64,000 nucleotides of DNA from Moheibacter lacus (GTDB lineage Bacteria; Bacteroidota; Bacteroidia; Flavobacteriales; Weeksellaceae): the NCBI RefSeq assembly GCF_014042165.1, contig NZ_JACDZE010000004.1, forward strand, positions 299,277 through 363,276, in the 5' to 3' direction. The notes under the pieces are model-generated. The model ran no database searches, was not told the origin of the DNA, and was given only the letters and a program-made list of their open reading frames with translations. Below, in pieces: positions 28,416-38,027 of this stretch (positions are counted from its first letter, which is position 1; each line of letters begins with the position of its first letter). A program made the position numbers and the translations under genes.

Positions 28416-28832
28416 ATGAAATCTTTATTTTCACTCGTTCTTATTTTTAGTTGGATCAATTTTTCATTTGCCCAAGAAAAGACAGATGAAGAAACTTCCT
28501 ATTTCACTTATTTGGATTTAAAAGAAGAATTTGATTTGGTGGTAGATTTTACCATGGTCAATCCGGAATGCGCTACCAAACAGCAAAACTTTTATAGTAC
28601 GATCATCGGAACGACTGTTATTGAAGATAAAATTGAAAGAATCACGGTCATGGTTCCTTGTTTGGGCAACGAATTTGTACAAGGTGATTTGATTACCATC
28701 AAGCCGATTAAAACGCCCAAAAAGAACATCGTTTACACCATCCGGAATTACAAAAAAGATGGACAGGAATTTTCAGACGCACTCGGTGCTGAATTCCGTG
28801 CTACTTGGGGCGAAGTAGTAGATGTTTTGTAA
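28416..28832 (+). CDS. Secreted hypothetical protein
   Basis: 138 residues from the ATG at 28416 (MKSLFSLVLIFSWINFSFAQ signal peptide). The mature domain has beta-strand character with two Cys (NPECATKQQN and VMVPCLGNEF) that could form a disulfide. No family recognised. It begins ten bases after the upstream gene, so probably the same transcript. Confidence 0.65.
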   Translation: MKSLFSLVLIFSWINFSFAQEKTDEETSYFTYLDLKEEFDLVVDFTMVNPECATKQQNFYSTIIGTTVIEDKIERITVMVPCLGNEFVQGDLITIKPIKTPKKNIVYTIRNYKKDGQEFSDALGAEFRATWGEVVDVL

Positions 28833-28934
28833 AATTTAAATTTGATTTGTTAATAAATTCCAAACGATCAATATTTCGTTTGGGTTGGCATAAGCATTGG
28901 TTTATGAAAATTATAATTCTAAAAACCTTTGATT

Positions 28935-29561
28935 ATGAGAACAAATCTATTTTTTTATGTTACGGTTTTTTTATTGCCTTTATGTGTTTTTGGTCATTTT
29001 GGTAATGCAAGTTTGCAGATTGATTTTGAAAACAGAAGACAGTATTTGGTTCAGATCGGCAACGAAGAATTCTTGACAAATGATGGAACAATTACTTTCG
29101 AAAATTTAAATAGCGGATTTTATCCGGTGCATATTTACCAACTCAATATCCGTACAAAACGACTTTTGTATAAAGGTGGAGTAAATCTGGCAGCGGGTTC
29201 TATCACATATACTCAATTTTTTAGAGGAAATTTGGAAGTGACGGAAGTTGTTGCGCTGTATGAACCTTCTGGTGTTGTGATGAGTGACGTTGATTTTAAT
29301 CGGTTTTTGTATAGTATTGCTGATGAAAGCTTTGATTCTTCCCGATTGGAAATGATGGAAATACAATTGAATTATCAGTTTTTCACAGCTCACCAAATCG
29401 CCCAAGTCCTAAACGAATTCTCATTTGAATCCAATAAATTGGCTATTGCAAAATTAGCTTTTGGGAAAACCGTAGATCCACATAATTACTATTTGGTAAG
29501 TGAAGAATTTAGTTTTTCCAGTAGTAAAAGAGAATTGAAGGAATTTATCCTGAACCAATAA
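28935..29561 (+). CDS. DUF4476 domain secreted protein
   Basis: 208 residues from the ATG at 28935; the signal peptide runs MRTNLFFYVTVFLLPLCVFG. The C-terminal ~95 residues (DFNRFLYSIADESFDSSRLEMM ... FEFNK-like FESNKLAIAKLAFGKTVD) match the helical DUF4476 domain found in Bacteroidota. The N-terminal half is a short beta domain (YPVHIYQLNIRTKRLLYKG). Function unknown. Closed by a strong terminator. Confidence 0.8.
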   Translation: MRTNLFFYVTVFLLPLCVFGHFGNASLQIDFENRRQYLVQIGNEEFLTNDGTITFENLNSGFYPVHIYQLNIRTKRLLYKGGVNLAAGSITYTQFFRGNLEVTEVVALYEPSGVVMSDVDFNRFLYSIADESFDSSRLEMMEIQLNYQFFTAHQIAQVLNEFSFESNKLAIAKLAFGKTVDPHNYYLVSEEFSFSSSKRELKEFILNQ

Positions 29562-29576
29562 TTCAAGATTTAAATG

Positions 29577-29614
29577 AACGTATCGAAAAATGCTAAATTT
29601 TTCGATACGTTTTT
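29577..29614. terminator. Rho-independent terminator
   Basis: Stem AACGTATCGAAAAAT with the complementary ATTTTTCGATACGTT, then T6. It separates convergent genes at 29561 (+) and 29635 (-). Confidence 0.9.
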
Positions 29615-29634
29615 TATTCAATCAAATTTGGTGT

Positions 29635-32292
29635 TTAAAATTTATACCTTAACTGTACGATAAAATATCTTCCCAGCACTTCTTTGGTGTTGATGATCGT
29701 TTGGTTGTTGACTGCATCAAAACTACTGTTGACGATGGTTTCGTTCCCCAATAAATTTCCTCCTAGAACTGTCAAATACGTACTTTTTGCAAGATGATAG
29801 CGAAGGGAAGCATTCAAAGCTTGGTTTTCATTGATCAATTCACTGTCCTGATACTGAATTCGGTATGAATAATCAGACTGGAAAAGGAATTTATCTGAAA
29901 TCGACCAAGCGAATTTCCCAAATGGTCGCCATGTTGTGAATTGGTTGTCATTCAAGGATTTAAAATCACTGTTTAAATAATTTAGTCCTAAATCAAATTC
30001 GACTTTCTTTTTGATTTTGAATTTATTGGTCAACGTATAATTTTGCGTAAAAGAAGTATTGTTCACCAAATCCGAATTGATCGTTGTAAAGTAATCTGAA
30101 TAATTGATGTTTCCATTTAGAAATAAAGAATAATACCTTGAAAACCTTTTACTACCTCCTAAATATACCGTCAAAGTTTGATCATCTTCCGGATTGTTAA
30201 TCAAGGAATTGACTTGTGGATAAGCGCCTAAATTGGAGGAATTTTGGATGTTATCGACACTTCTGTTATAGGTGGCTCCGGTATAAAAATTCAAGAAACT
30301 AAAGGAATTAAAATAGCTGTATCGCAAGCTAGCGGTATGATACAAAGCTTCACGCAATCCCAAAAATCCGCGGTAAACCGAATAATAATTTTGGATTTCA
30401 TATCCATTTGATAAATCCGTTAAGTTGGGCAATTTGAACTCTTGAAGATAACTTAAATTGATATTTTGAGCATTGTTAATATTGAGTTCAGCATTTAAAT
30501 GCGGAAGGATTTTGGTGAAATTCATCGATTGTTCACCACCGATTACATTTGTTTTTTCCTGAAAATTATGGACACCGGCTCCGACATCGATTTTTAAAAT
30601 CCCAAACTTTTTGGTGTAAGTCAAATCGGCATAGAGTTCGGAGAAATTAAAATCGGAATCGGTTTGAAATAAATCTTGGGTAATCAAAGAATTGTTTTCA
30701 TAAATCGAATTCTTCAAATCTTGCCAACTGAAGTTGGAACCCGCTTTCAAACGGAGATTGCTCGTGTTGGTCAACAAATGATTGTAAATTCCATAGACTT
30801 GTAAATTCTGGGTATTCAATTCTTTGTTTTGACGCAAATTGAAGAAATTTACACTGTCAATCACAAGCGGAATCATGTCAGAATTGATGTACAAATCCGG
30901 TTGATCATTTGAAATTTGATGACGTACATAAACGCCTAAATTATGGTCACGACCGATTTTTCTTATGTACGACAAATTTTGACGCAAACTATAACTCGTT
31001 TTATCATTCAAATTATCCCGTCCTCCTGTGGAATTTTCGTTCAAATAGGTATCGGCAAATTGTTCATTTTCATTTTCTAAATAATTGAAATTCACGCGGT
31101 ATTTGATTTGGGATTTTGCGTCCGGACTATAATCCAAACGAACTCGCCCCAATGTAGATAACAAACTTTGGTCGTTTAACTGTTCATCACGAAAGTTAAG
31201 CGGTTGGCCGTTTTGATCTTGACCAATTCTTTCCTGTGTGGATTTAAACCGTAAATTATTGTTATTAAACAAAACAAATCCGTTGGTGTACAGCTTTTTA
31301 TTGGGTTCATATCCGAAATGAACCGCGCTGAGGAAAGCATCCATTTCTGCTGCATCTTGCGCAGTTCCAAGCGAAATAGAATTAGGTTCTTCCCGCATGG
31401 AGAAACTGCTCCCATCTTCCATGAGTTCGGACATTCCACCGAGAAACGCAAAATAATCTTCGTACGTAAAAACTTCTTTCCCAAATGTATTGTAATCCGT
31501 GATGAAAGTTCCGTCGGTTTTCGGACTGAAATAGAAGAGTTTGGACTGGACATCGGCATGTTCATGTGCATCTCCACCGAGGGTTGCATTTCCAAAAACC
31601 AGACTTTTTTTGTCTTCTTTGAGTTCAATGTTGAGCATGGCTTCTTCGTCATCAGAAAGCGAATTGGAAAAAGGATTGGCTTTGAATTTTTTGTTCAATT
31701 GGATTTTATCTATGGCATCAGCCGGTAAGTTTTTGGTCAGGAGTTTTGTGTTTCCGCCGAGGACTTCGCGGTCGCCTACTTTTATGGTTTTGATTTCTTT
31801 TCCTTCGTAATAGACTTTTCCGTTTTCGACTTGCAATCCAGGCAATTTTTTCAATAAATCCTCTAGATTTTCATCGGCAGCTGTACGGAAAGAATCGGCA
31901 TCGTATTCGATCGTATCACCTTTAACGGTAATCGGTTGCTTGGCGCGGATAACGGCTTCTTGTAAAGATATCGCGGCTCTTTTCATCTTAAAAGTGACGG
32001 ATTTGGATTTGTCCACCAACATATTTTGGGCATAGGATTCAAAATCGATATGTTCCACTTCTACATCATAATTTTGACCGCAAGGAACTTCGAGTACAAA
32101 AGCACCTTCGGTATCTGTAAACGTAAAAGCTACCCCTTCATTTTTTGAATTGAAAGCGGAAACCGAAGCGTCAAAAACCGGTAAGCCTATGCTGTCGCGG
32201 ATTTCGCCGCGGAGTTTACAGGTTTCTTGAGCAAATGAACAGGTTGAAAATAGAATAAAGAATAAAGAAAATAGACTATACGGCTTGTACAT
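29635..32292 (-). CDS. TonB-dependent receptor-like outer-membrane beta-barrel, GLPGLI partner
   Basis: 885 residues. Signal peptide (YSLFSLFFILFSTCSFAQ), a CarboxypepD_reg-like domain about 25-110 (LRGEIRDSIGLPVFDASV), a degenerate plug (ADENLEDLLKKLPGLQVENG) and an OMP_b-brl_3 barrel ending in VQLRYKF. This class often lacks a canonical TonB box and is commonly paired with GLPGLI proteins, as here: a GLPGLI gene lies just upstream on the same strand. Likely substrate: a peptide or metal complex, not determinable. Confidence 0.85.
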   Translation of the reverse strand: MYKPYSLFSLFFILFSTCSFAQETCKLRGEIRDSIGLPVFDASVSAFNSKNEGVAFTFTDTEGAFVLEVPCGQNYDVEVEHIDFESYAQNMLVDKSKSVTFKMKRAAISLQEAVIRAKQPITVKGDTIEYDADSFRTAADENLEDLLKKLPGLQVENGKVYYEGKEIKTIKVGDREVLGGNTKLLTKNLPADAIDKIQLNKKFKANPFSNSLSDDEEAMLNIELKEDKKSLVFGNATLGGDAHEHADVQSKLFYFSPKTDGTFITDYNTFGKEVFTYEDYFAFLGGMSELMEDGSSFSMREEPNSISLGTAQDAAEMDAFLSAVHFGYEPNKKLYTNGFVLFNNNNLRFKSTQERIGQDQNGQPLNFRDEQLNDQSLLSTLGRVRLDYSPDAKSQIKYRVNFNYLENENEQFADTYLNENSTGGRDNLNDKTSYSLRQNLSYIRKIGRDHNLGVYVRHQISNDQPDLYINSDMIPLVIDSVNFFNLRQNKELNTQNLQVYGIYNHLLTNTSNLRLKAGSNFSWQDLKNSIYENNSLITQDLFQTDSDFNFSELYADLTYTKKFGILKIDVGAGVHNFQEKTNVIGGEQSMNFTKILPHLNAELNINNAQNINLSYLQEFKLPNLTDLSNGYEIQNYYSVYRGFLGLREALYHTASLRYSYFNSFSFLNFYTGATYNRSVDNIQNSSNLGAYPQVNSLINNPEDDQTLTVYLGGSKRFSRYYSLFLNGNINYSDYFTTINSDLVNNTSFTQNYTLTNKFKIKKKVEFDLGLNYLNSDFKSLNDNQFTTWRPFGKFAWSISDKFLFQSDYSYRIQYQDSELINENQALNASLRYHLAKSTYLTVLGGNLLGNETIVNSSFDAVNNQTIINTKEVLGRYFIVQLRYKF

Positions 32293-32367
32293 TTAAGTTG
32301 AATTTAAATGATTAGTGTTTGAAAAATCGGTTTTGTTACGGGTTTTGAAAAAAATGTAAATCAAAAC

Positions 32368-32415
32368 TCGAACTTCGTAATTCGAACTTCGAACTTCGAA
32401 CTTCGAACTTCGTAT
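32368..32415. repeat. Heptamer tandem repeat CGAAGTT/CGAATTA (minus strand)
   Basis: Read on the minus strand: four CGAAGTT units, one CGAATTA and one more CGAAGTT. It lies in the 136-base gap between the GLPGLI gene and its receptor gene. Same period and core (CGAA) as the array at 8007-8040. Confidence 0.85.
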
Positions 32416-32428
32416 ATCGTAAATCCAA

Positions 32429-33178
32429 TCAGTCTTTATCCACTCCTTCAGAATCACTCCACATTTGGTTTCTTTTTTCATTGGCTTCGTTCCAAATACC
32501 ACTGATGTCATTTATACTGATTTGAGTACCTTCATCGGGTTTGATGATTTTGGGTTTTTTGTCCAATTGCTGGATGGATTCTGCAATGAATCTTTCTTTG
32601 TAGATTCTGTTTTTAGATGATTTTTCGGCTTCCAAAATCAATCCCGGTAATCCAACATAATCAGCAGGTCCATTTGAAATCGATAATTTAGGCGCATACC
32701 AAACCGTATAATTGGCAGTCGAATCCTCAGCTTCTGCTTTTCTCACTTCAAATCCGAGGATTTCTTTTTTCTCTTTTCTGATCTTCCAATCCAACTTTTT
32801 CAAAGGATCTAATGAAAAATACTTTTTTCCGTAGACATTGTGGTTTTCACGTCGGGTAGAATCTGATAAATTTTTGTAAATCGTCCCAAATCCCGCTGGC
32901 GCAACACGGATGACTGCTGCATTTGGATCTTGGTTGTTGCTGATTTTTTCTATGTAAGTAAAAGAAGATTCCTTGTCAGAAATGATCATTTTATATTCGC
33001 AAGGATCAGGTTCTTCGTTTTGTTTGAGTTGGTCGCGTAAACCATTGTCGATAAATTCTTTTCGGACTTCATCCGGAAGTGTTTTTCGGACGATTGCCAA
33101 ATATTGGATTTCAAGATTTTGGGCAGATATGAAAGAAATTTGAGTGAGGAGAAATAAAAGAATAAAATAGTTTTTCAT
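32429..33178 (-). CDS. GLPGLI family protein
   Basis: 249 residues. Signal peptide (MKNYFILLFLLTQISFISAQ). The family-defining motif appears as YVGLPGLILEAE at about residues 176-187, preceded by TVWYAPKLSISNGPADY. GLPGLI proteins are periplasmic or secreted Bacteroidota proteins of unknown biochemical role, typically next to a TonB-type receptor. The tail is extended and polar (SDSEGVDKD). Confidence 0.9.
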   Translation of the reverse strand: MKNYFILLFLLTQISFISAQNLEIQYLAIVRKTLPDEVRKEFIDNGLRDQLKQNEEPDPCEYKMIISDKESSFTYIEKISNNQDPNAAVIRVAPAGFGTIYKNLSDSTRRENHNVYGKKYFSLDPLKKLDWKIRKEKKEILGFEVRKAEAEDSTANYTVWYAPKLSISNGPADYVGLPGLILEAEKSSKNRIYKERFIAESIQQLDKKPKIIKPDEGTQISINDISGIWNEANEKRNQMWSDSEGVDKD

Positions 33179-33266
33179 GTTTTTGTTTTGATTTCGAATT
33201 TAATTTCACTCAAAAAATTAGAATTTTTCCGTTAAATTTTTCTAAAATGAAAAGTCAAATCTTTAT

Positions 33267-33313
33267 AACCTCCAAGGTTATCATTGTTATGGAAATTAAC
33301 CTTGGAGGTTTTT
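33267..33313. terminator. Bidirectional terminator hairpin
   Basis: Stem AACCTCCAAGGTTA (33267-33280) pairs perfectly with 33297-33310 and is followed by T-rich sequence. It is placed downstream of cphA (ends 33323 on the minus strand). Confidence 0.8.
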
Positions 33314-33322
33314 ATGAATATT

Positions 33323-35950
33323 TTAGTTGGAAAGGATACCTTCATTTTCCTTATCCAAATAGCTTTGGACGATTTCGATTGCATTGGTCACCACATCGCT
33401 TAACGCAGTAATAAAAGTTCCGTCTTTTGCGTTGTTGATGGCATGTTTGATGGCTTCGATTTCTTTTGGTATGATTTCGTAGGTGATATCTTTATTGGAT
33501 TCCTGAATTCCTTCGAGTATCAAACCGACTAATTCTTCCTCCGTTCTGCCACGCAGGTGTTTTTCTTGACGTATGATGATATGGTCAAACATACGACCGG
33601 CTATTTTCCCACATTCTTTGATGTCTTCATCTCTTCTGTCACCAACTCCGGCGATGATGCCGATTTTATGCGGAGAGTCTATGTTTCCTAAAAAATCCTC
33701 AATCGCCATGTAACCTTTTGGATTATGTGCAAAATCGATCATGACCTGGAAGTTCTTAAAATTGAAAATATTCAATCTTCCCGGGGTTTGAGCTGCACTC
33801 GGAATAAACGTTTGCAAAGCCAAACTCAAATCTTCAGAATGGAATCCTGAAAGATATCCGGCTAAAGTAGCTGCGAGTGCATTGGCGATCATAAATTTCG
33901 CTTTTCCACCTACGGTCAATGGGATTTGGGTTACTTTTTCAATCCGGATTTTCCAATCGCCCTTTTTAATTGTTACATATCCGTTTTCAAAAACCGCCAC
34001 GATATTTCCGGCTTTTGATAAGGCTTGAACATGGGGTTGGTTTTCATCCAAACTGAAATAAGCGATGTTGCAATCCAATTCTTTTGCGATTTTTAAGCAA
34101 TATTCGTCATCGGCATTTAAAATCGCCCAACCATCATTTTTGATGCTTCTGACCACCACACTTTTTACCCGCGCCAAATCATCCAAAGTATGAATATCAC
34201 TCAATCCCAAATGATCTTCCTGAATATTGGTTATGACACCGATGTCGCATCTACTGAATCCCAATCCGGCACGTAAAATCCCACCACGAGCGGTTTCAAG
34301 TACGGCAAATTCAACCGTTGGATCTTTTAAAATATATTCCGCACTATACGGTCCCGTCGTATCGCCTTTTTCAAGCAAATGGTTTTGGATGTAAATTCCA
34401 TCAGAAGTCGTAAACCCAACCCGGTATCCTTTGTTTTTCACCATGTGCGCAATGAGTCGGGTAGTGGTGGTTTTACCGTTGGTTCCGGTTACGGCGATAA
34501 TGGGAATACGACTTGGTTTTCCCGGCGGATACAACATATCGATTACCGGTGAAGCTACGTTTCTTGGTAAACCTTCTGACGGTGCCAAATGCATGCGGAA
34601 TCCTGGAGCTGCATTTACTTCCAGTATAACACCACCGTTTTGTTGGAGAGGTTGGGTTAAATTTTCTGCCATGATATCAATACCACAGATATCCAAACCG
34701 ATGATTCTTGAAATTCGCTCCGCTAAAAAGATATTTTCCGGATGGACCATTTCGGTTACATCAACAGAAGTTCCTCCGGTACTTAAATTTGCGGTGGATT
34801 TTAAATAAACAATTTCACCTCTTTTGGGTACAGAAGATGCTGTATAACCTAACTTTTCTAATAAATCCAATGAATCTCGATCAATTTCGATTTCGGTCAA
34901 AACATTTTCATGTCCATATCCACGTCTTGGATCTTGGTTTTCGATTTGGATTAATTCCGAAACGGTATGTTCACCATCACCGATTACATGCGCCGGAACG
35001 CGTTGAGCTGCTGCAACCAATTTATGGTTGATCACTAACATACGAAAATCATGTCCCGTGATAAATTTTTCGACGATCACTCTTCGACCGTATTTCTGGG
35101 CGTGTTCCAATCCGGATTTGGCTTCTTCCAATGTTTTTACGTTAATGGAAGCCCCTTTTCCATGGTTTCCTCCCAGTGGTTTTATCACAATTGGGAATCC
35201 AATTTTATCGATGGTTTCAATTAAATCTTCTTCGTCTACGCAAATAGAACCGGAAGCCACCGGAACGGAAGAATTTTCCAACATCCGTTTGGTATCCTCT
35301 TTATCACAGGCAATATCCACGGCTATGTTACTCGTATTACACGTAATGGTAGCTTGAAAACGCATTTGATTTACACCATATCCTAATTGAACCAAAGAAT
35401 TTGTTCCCAAACGAATCCAAGGAATATCACGAGCAACGGCTTCTTCAACGATACTTCCCGTACTTGGTCCTAAACGAACACGTTCGCGGATTTCGCGCAT
35501 TTTCTGTATATCGGCTTCCAAATCATATTCGGTCCCATCTATGATGGCTTGTGCAATTCTGACGGAAGATTCTGCAGCAAATACACCGACATTTTCTTCC
35601 AAATAACTGAAAACTACATTGTAAACTCCTGGTTCTTTGGTAACGCGAGTTCTTCCAAACCCTGTATCCATACCGGCCAAAGTCTGAATTTCAAGTGCTA
35701 TATGTTCTATAACATGCCCCATCCATGTTCCTTCATCCACCCGCATGAAAAATCCACCTCTAACACCTTCCGAACATCTGTGTTCGACAAGGCTGGGGAT
35801 CATGGACTCCAATCGCTCACGAAAACCGTCGATTTTATTGGTAGGTTTTTGTTCCAAATCCTCTAAATCCAATCGCATTTGAATCAATTTTTTTCTCCGT
35901 ATGCTCCAGATGTTTGGTCCCCGTAAGGCTTGAATTTTCAATATCTTCAT
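33323..35950 (-). CDS. cphA: Cyanophycin synthetase
   Basis: 875 residues, the usual CphA length. Builds the poly-aspartate backbone and adds arginine side chains with ATP in the cytoplasm. N-terminal domain about 1-160 (RGPNIWSIRRKKLIQMRLDL), ATP-grasp domain about 200-480 with the glycine loop GGNHGKGASIN, EKFITGHDFRMLV and EVNAAPGFRMH, and a Mur-ligase-like domain with P-loop VTGTNGKTTTTR near residue 490, plus DFAHNPKGY later. All key motifs are intact. Divergent from cphB-isoaspartyl peptidase, giving a complete make-and-break module. Confidence 0.95.
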   Translation of the reverse strand: MKILKIQALRGPNIWSIRRKKLIQMRLDLEDLEQKPTNKIDGFRERLESMIPSLVEHRCSEGVRGGFFMRVDEGTWMGHVIEHIALEIQTLAGMDTGFGRTRVTKEPGVYNVVFSYLEENVGVFAAESSVRIAQAIIDGTEYDLEADIQKMREIRERVRLGPSTGSIVEEAVARDIPWIRLGTNSLVQLGYGVNQMRFQATITCNTSNIAVDIACDKEDTKRMLENSSVPVASGSICVDEEDLIETIDKIGFPIVIKPLGGNHGKGASINVKTLEEAKSGLEHAQKYGRRVIVEKFITGHDFRMLVINHKLVAAAQRVPAHVIGDGEHTVSELIQIENQDPRRGYGHENVLTEIEIDRDSLDLLEKLGYTASSVPKRGEIVYLKSTANLSTGGTSVDVTEMVHPENIFLAERISRIIGLDICGIDIMAENLTQPLQQNGGVILEVNAAPGFRMHLAPSEGLPRNVASPVIDMLYPPGKPSRIPIIAVTGTNGKTTTTRLIAHMVKNKGYRVGFTTSDGIYIQNHLLEKGDTTGPYSAEYILKDPTVEFAVLETARGGILRAGLGFSRCDIGVITNIQEDHLGLSDIHTLDDLARVKSVVVRSIKNDGWAILNADDEYCLKIAKELDCNIAYFSLDENQPHVQALSKAGNIVAVFENGYVTIKKGDWKIRIEKVTQIPLTVGGKAKFMIANALAATLAGYLSGFHSEDLSLALQTFIPSAAQTPGRLNIFNFKNFQVMIDFAHNPKGYMAIEDFLGNIDSPHKIGIIAGVGDRRDEDIKECGKIAGRMFDHIIIRQEKHLRGRTEEELVGLILEGIQESNKDITYEIIPKEIEAIKHAINNAKDGTFITALSDVVTNAIEIVQSYLDKENEGILSN

Positions 35951-36108
35951 AAACTTAGTGTTAAATTGTCCTTTACTGAATGTGTTTAGCTAAAATTAAT
36001 TCTTTTTTTGAATAAATCCGCCTTTCGGTTTAAATTCTTGAAAAATTGTTATTATTTCGCATGAATTGAATGTTAATTCATATTTAAAAATAGTTTTAGA
36101 TTTGTCAA

Positions 36109-36993
36109 ATGGATATTAAAGGTAAACTAATCATCATTGGGGGGGCTGTTGACAAAGGAAGTTTCACCGAAGTTAGTTTTGATGAAAACGTAGCCAACAA
36201 CCTGAATTTCTTTGAAAAAGGAATTTTAAAAAGAATCATAGACGAATCCAAACACAAATTGGATTCTAGAATTGAAGTCATCACGACAGCATCGACCATT
36301 CCGTTGGAAGTGGGAGCTGAATACATAAAAGCCTTCAATTATCTCGGAGCGAACAATGTAGATGTTTTGCATATCCAAAAAAGGGAAGAAGCTGTACAAC
36401 AGGAAGTTTTAGATAGAATTGAAGCAGCAGATGTTGCAGTGTTTACAGGAGGTGATCAACTTCGATTGACCTCTATTTTAGGTGGAACTAGGTTTCATAA
36501 AATCCTATTGGAAAAATATCAAAATGAGGAATTTATTTACGCAGGAACTTCTGCCGGTGCAGCAGCTTCTTCTGGGAGCATGATTTATCAAGGTTCCAGC
36601 AAAGAAGCTTTGTTAAAAGGAGAAATCAAAATCACAAGCGGACTGGGATTTATAGATGATGTCATAGTCGATACGCATTTTGTGCAACGGGGAAGAATCG
36701 GGCGTTTGTTTCAAGCCGTAGTTACCAATCCAATGGTTTTGGGAATTGGGCTAGGAGAAGATACCGGACTTTTGATCACAGGTGGAACCAAAATGGAAGC
36801 AGTAGGTTCAGGATTGGTGATTTTGGTCGATGGAACCCAAATCAAAAATACAAATCTGACCGATGTTTCATTGGGCGAACCCATTTCCATCAGCAATCTG
36901 GTGGTTCATGTGATGAGCCAAAATGATACTTATAACCTTTCCAATGGAGAACTCATCATCCATGGCGAATCTATAAATGAAATTGTAGATTGA
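36109..36993 (+). CDS. cphB: Cyanophycinase
   Basis: 294 residues. A serine exopeptidase of the S51 family that releases beta-Asp-Arg dipeptides from cyanophycin. Motifs: LIIIGGAVDKG at the N-terminus, FTGGDQLRLTS, the nucleophile in YAGTSAGAAASSGSMIY, DTHFVQRGRIGRLF and GIGLGEDTGLLI. Its stop overlaps the next ATG by one base (TGATG), so the two degradative enzymes are translationally coupled. Confidence 0.95.
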   Translation: MDIKGKLIIIGGAVDKGSFTEVSFDENVANNLNFFEKGILKRIIDESKHKLDSRIEVITTASTIPLEVGAEYIKAFNYLGANNVDVLHIQKREEAVQQEVLDRIEAADVAVFTGGDQLRLTSILGGTRFHKILLEKYQNEEFIYAGTSAGAAASSGSMIYQGSSKEALLKGEIKITSGLGFIDDVIVDTHFVQRGRIGRLFQAVVTNPMVLGIGLGEDTGLLITGGTKMEAVGSGLVILVDGTQIKNTNLTDVSLGEPISISNLVVHVMSQNDTYNLSNGELIIHGESINEIVD

Positions 36994-37835
36994 TGAAAAT
37001 AATTATACACGGAGGATTTTTCTCTGAATCCCATACCAATCAAGCGACCAAATCTGCCAAACAAAAGGCTTTAAAAGAAATTGCCCGAAAAGGATTTGAA
37101 TTTCTTCAAAATCACACTGCACTTGAAACGGTGGTTTATGCAGTTTCACTTTTAGAAGATGACGAACTTTTTAATGCCGGAATCGGTTCTCAAATCCAAA
37201 GCGATGGTAAAATCAGGATGAGTGCTTCTCTGATGGATGGAAGTTCACAAAAAATGAGCGGTGTGATCAACATCGAAAATGTAAAAAATCCAATTCAAGT
37301 TGCTGAAAAGTTATTGACATACGACGATAAAGTTCTGGGAGGAGAAGGAGCGACCAATTTTGCACGTCAAAAGGGTTTTGATGAATTTTCAACTGAAATT
37401 CCGCAACGTCGAGAAGAATATTTGGCTAAAAAAGAATCCAACGGAACCGGAACGGTTGGCTGTGTTGCGCTTGATGGTGAAGGGAAATTAGCCGTAGCAA
37501 CTTCGACTGGAGGAAAAGGATTTGAAATTCCGGGAAGAATTTCGGATTCGGCAACGGTTGCCGGAAATTACGCCAACTCATTTTGTGCAGTTAGCTGCAC
37601 AGGAGTGGGAGAGGACATCGTAAGTGGAGCAGTGGCTGCAAAAATCGTAACGCGGGTTACCGATGGATTCTCAATTGGCGAAGCATTTCAAAAAACTTTT
37701 GATGAATTGAAACCATTCGACGGATTTGCAGGAGCAATCGGCATCGATCATTTGGGGAATGTATATCATCAAGATTCCCATCCGATGATGGTTTTTGCAT
37801 CTTTTGATGGAAAGGAATATGAAGTTTTCAGTTGA
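36993..37835 (+). CDS. Isoaspartyl peptidase / plant-type asparaginase
   Basis: 280 residues, Ntn-hydrolase. The autocatalytic nucleophile threonine is in ESNGTGTVGCVALD; other family marks are IIHGGFFSE at the N-terminus, ELFNAGIGSQIQSDG, ATSTGGKGFEIPGRISDSATVAG and CTGVGEDIV. It would split the beta-Asp-Arg dipeptides made by cyanophycinase into aspartate and arginine. The ATG at 36993 overlaps the cphB stop. The active-site loop reads GGKGFEIPGRISDSA, close to the normal GGxxxKxxGRxGDSP, with A instead of the final P. Confidence 0.9.
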   Translation: MKIIIHGGFFSESHTNQATKSAKQKALKEIARKGFEFLQNHTALETVVYAVSLLEDDELFNAGIGSQIQSDGKIRMSASLMDGSSQKMSGVINIENVKNPIQVAEKLLTYDDKVLGGEGATNFARQKGFDEFSTEIPQRREEYLAKKESNGTGTVGCVALDGEGKLAVATSTGGKGFEIPGRISDSATVAGNYANSFCAVSCTGVGEDIVSGAVAAKIVTRVTDGFSIGEAFQKTFDELKPFDGFAGAIGIDHLGNVYHQDSHPMMVFASFDGKEYEVFS

Positions 37836-37989
37836 TATTCCTTGAATAAAGGATGATTGATATCATGATTGGGTAAATGCATTGAGTCTAATTCATTCAT
37901 TTACAGCATTTAAAGTCGTTTATAGAATCCAATAATTTAAGGATAGGGTTTAGCTATGAGATAAGGTTTTTAATAGAATTATTTGATGG

Positions 37990-37997
37990 TAAATTTG
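37990..37997 (+). promoter_or_regulatory. Putative -7 element TAAATTTG for peroxiredoxin operon
   Basis: Exact TAnnTTTG match 31 bases before the peroxiredoxin ATG, a sensible leader length. No clear TTG at -33. Confidence 0.5.
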
Positions 37998-38027
37998 CAT
38001 CAGTAAATAATTAAAACCTTTATAAAT

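Noticed and set aside
36097..36104. TAGATTTG, a perfect -7 promoter match upstream of cphB
   Set aside because: It ends four bases before the ATG, so transcription would start at or inside the start codon; there is also no TTG at the right distance.
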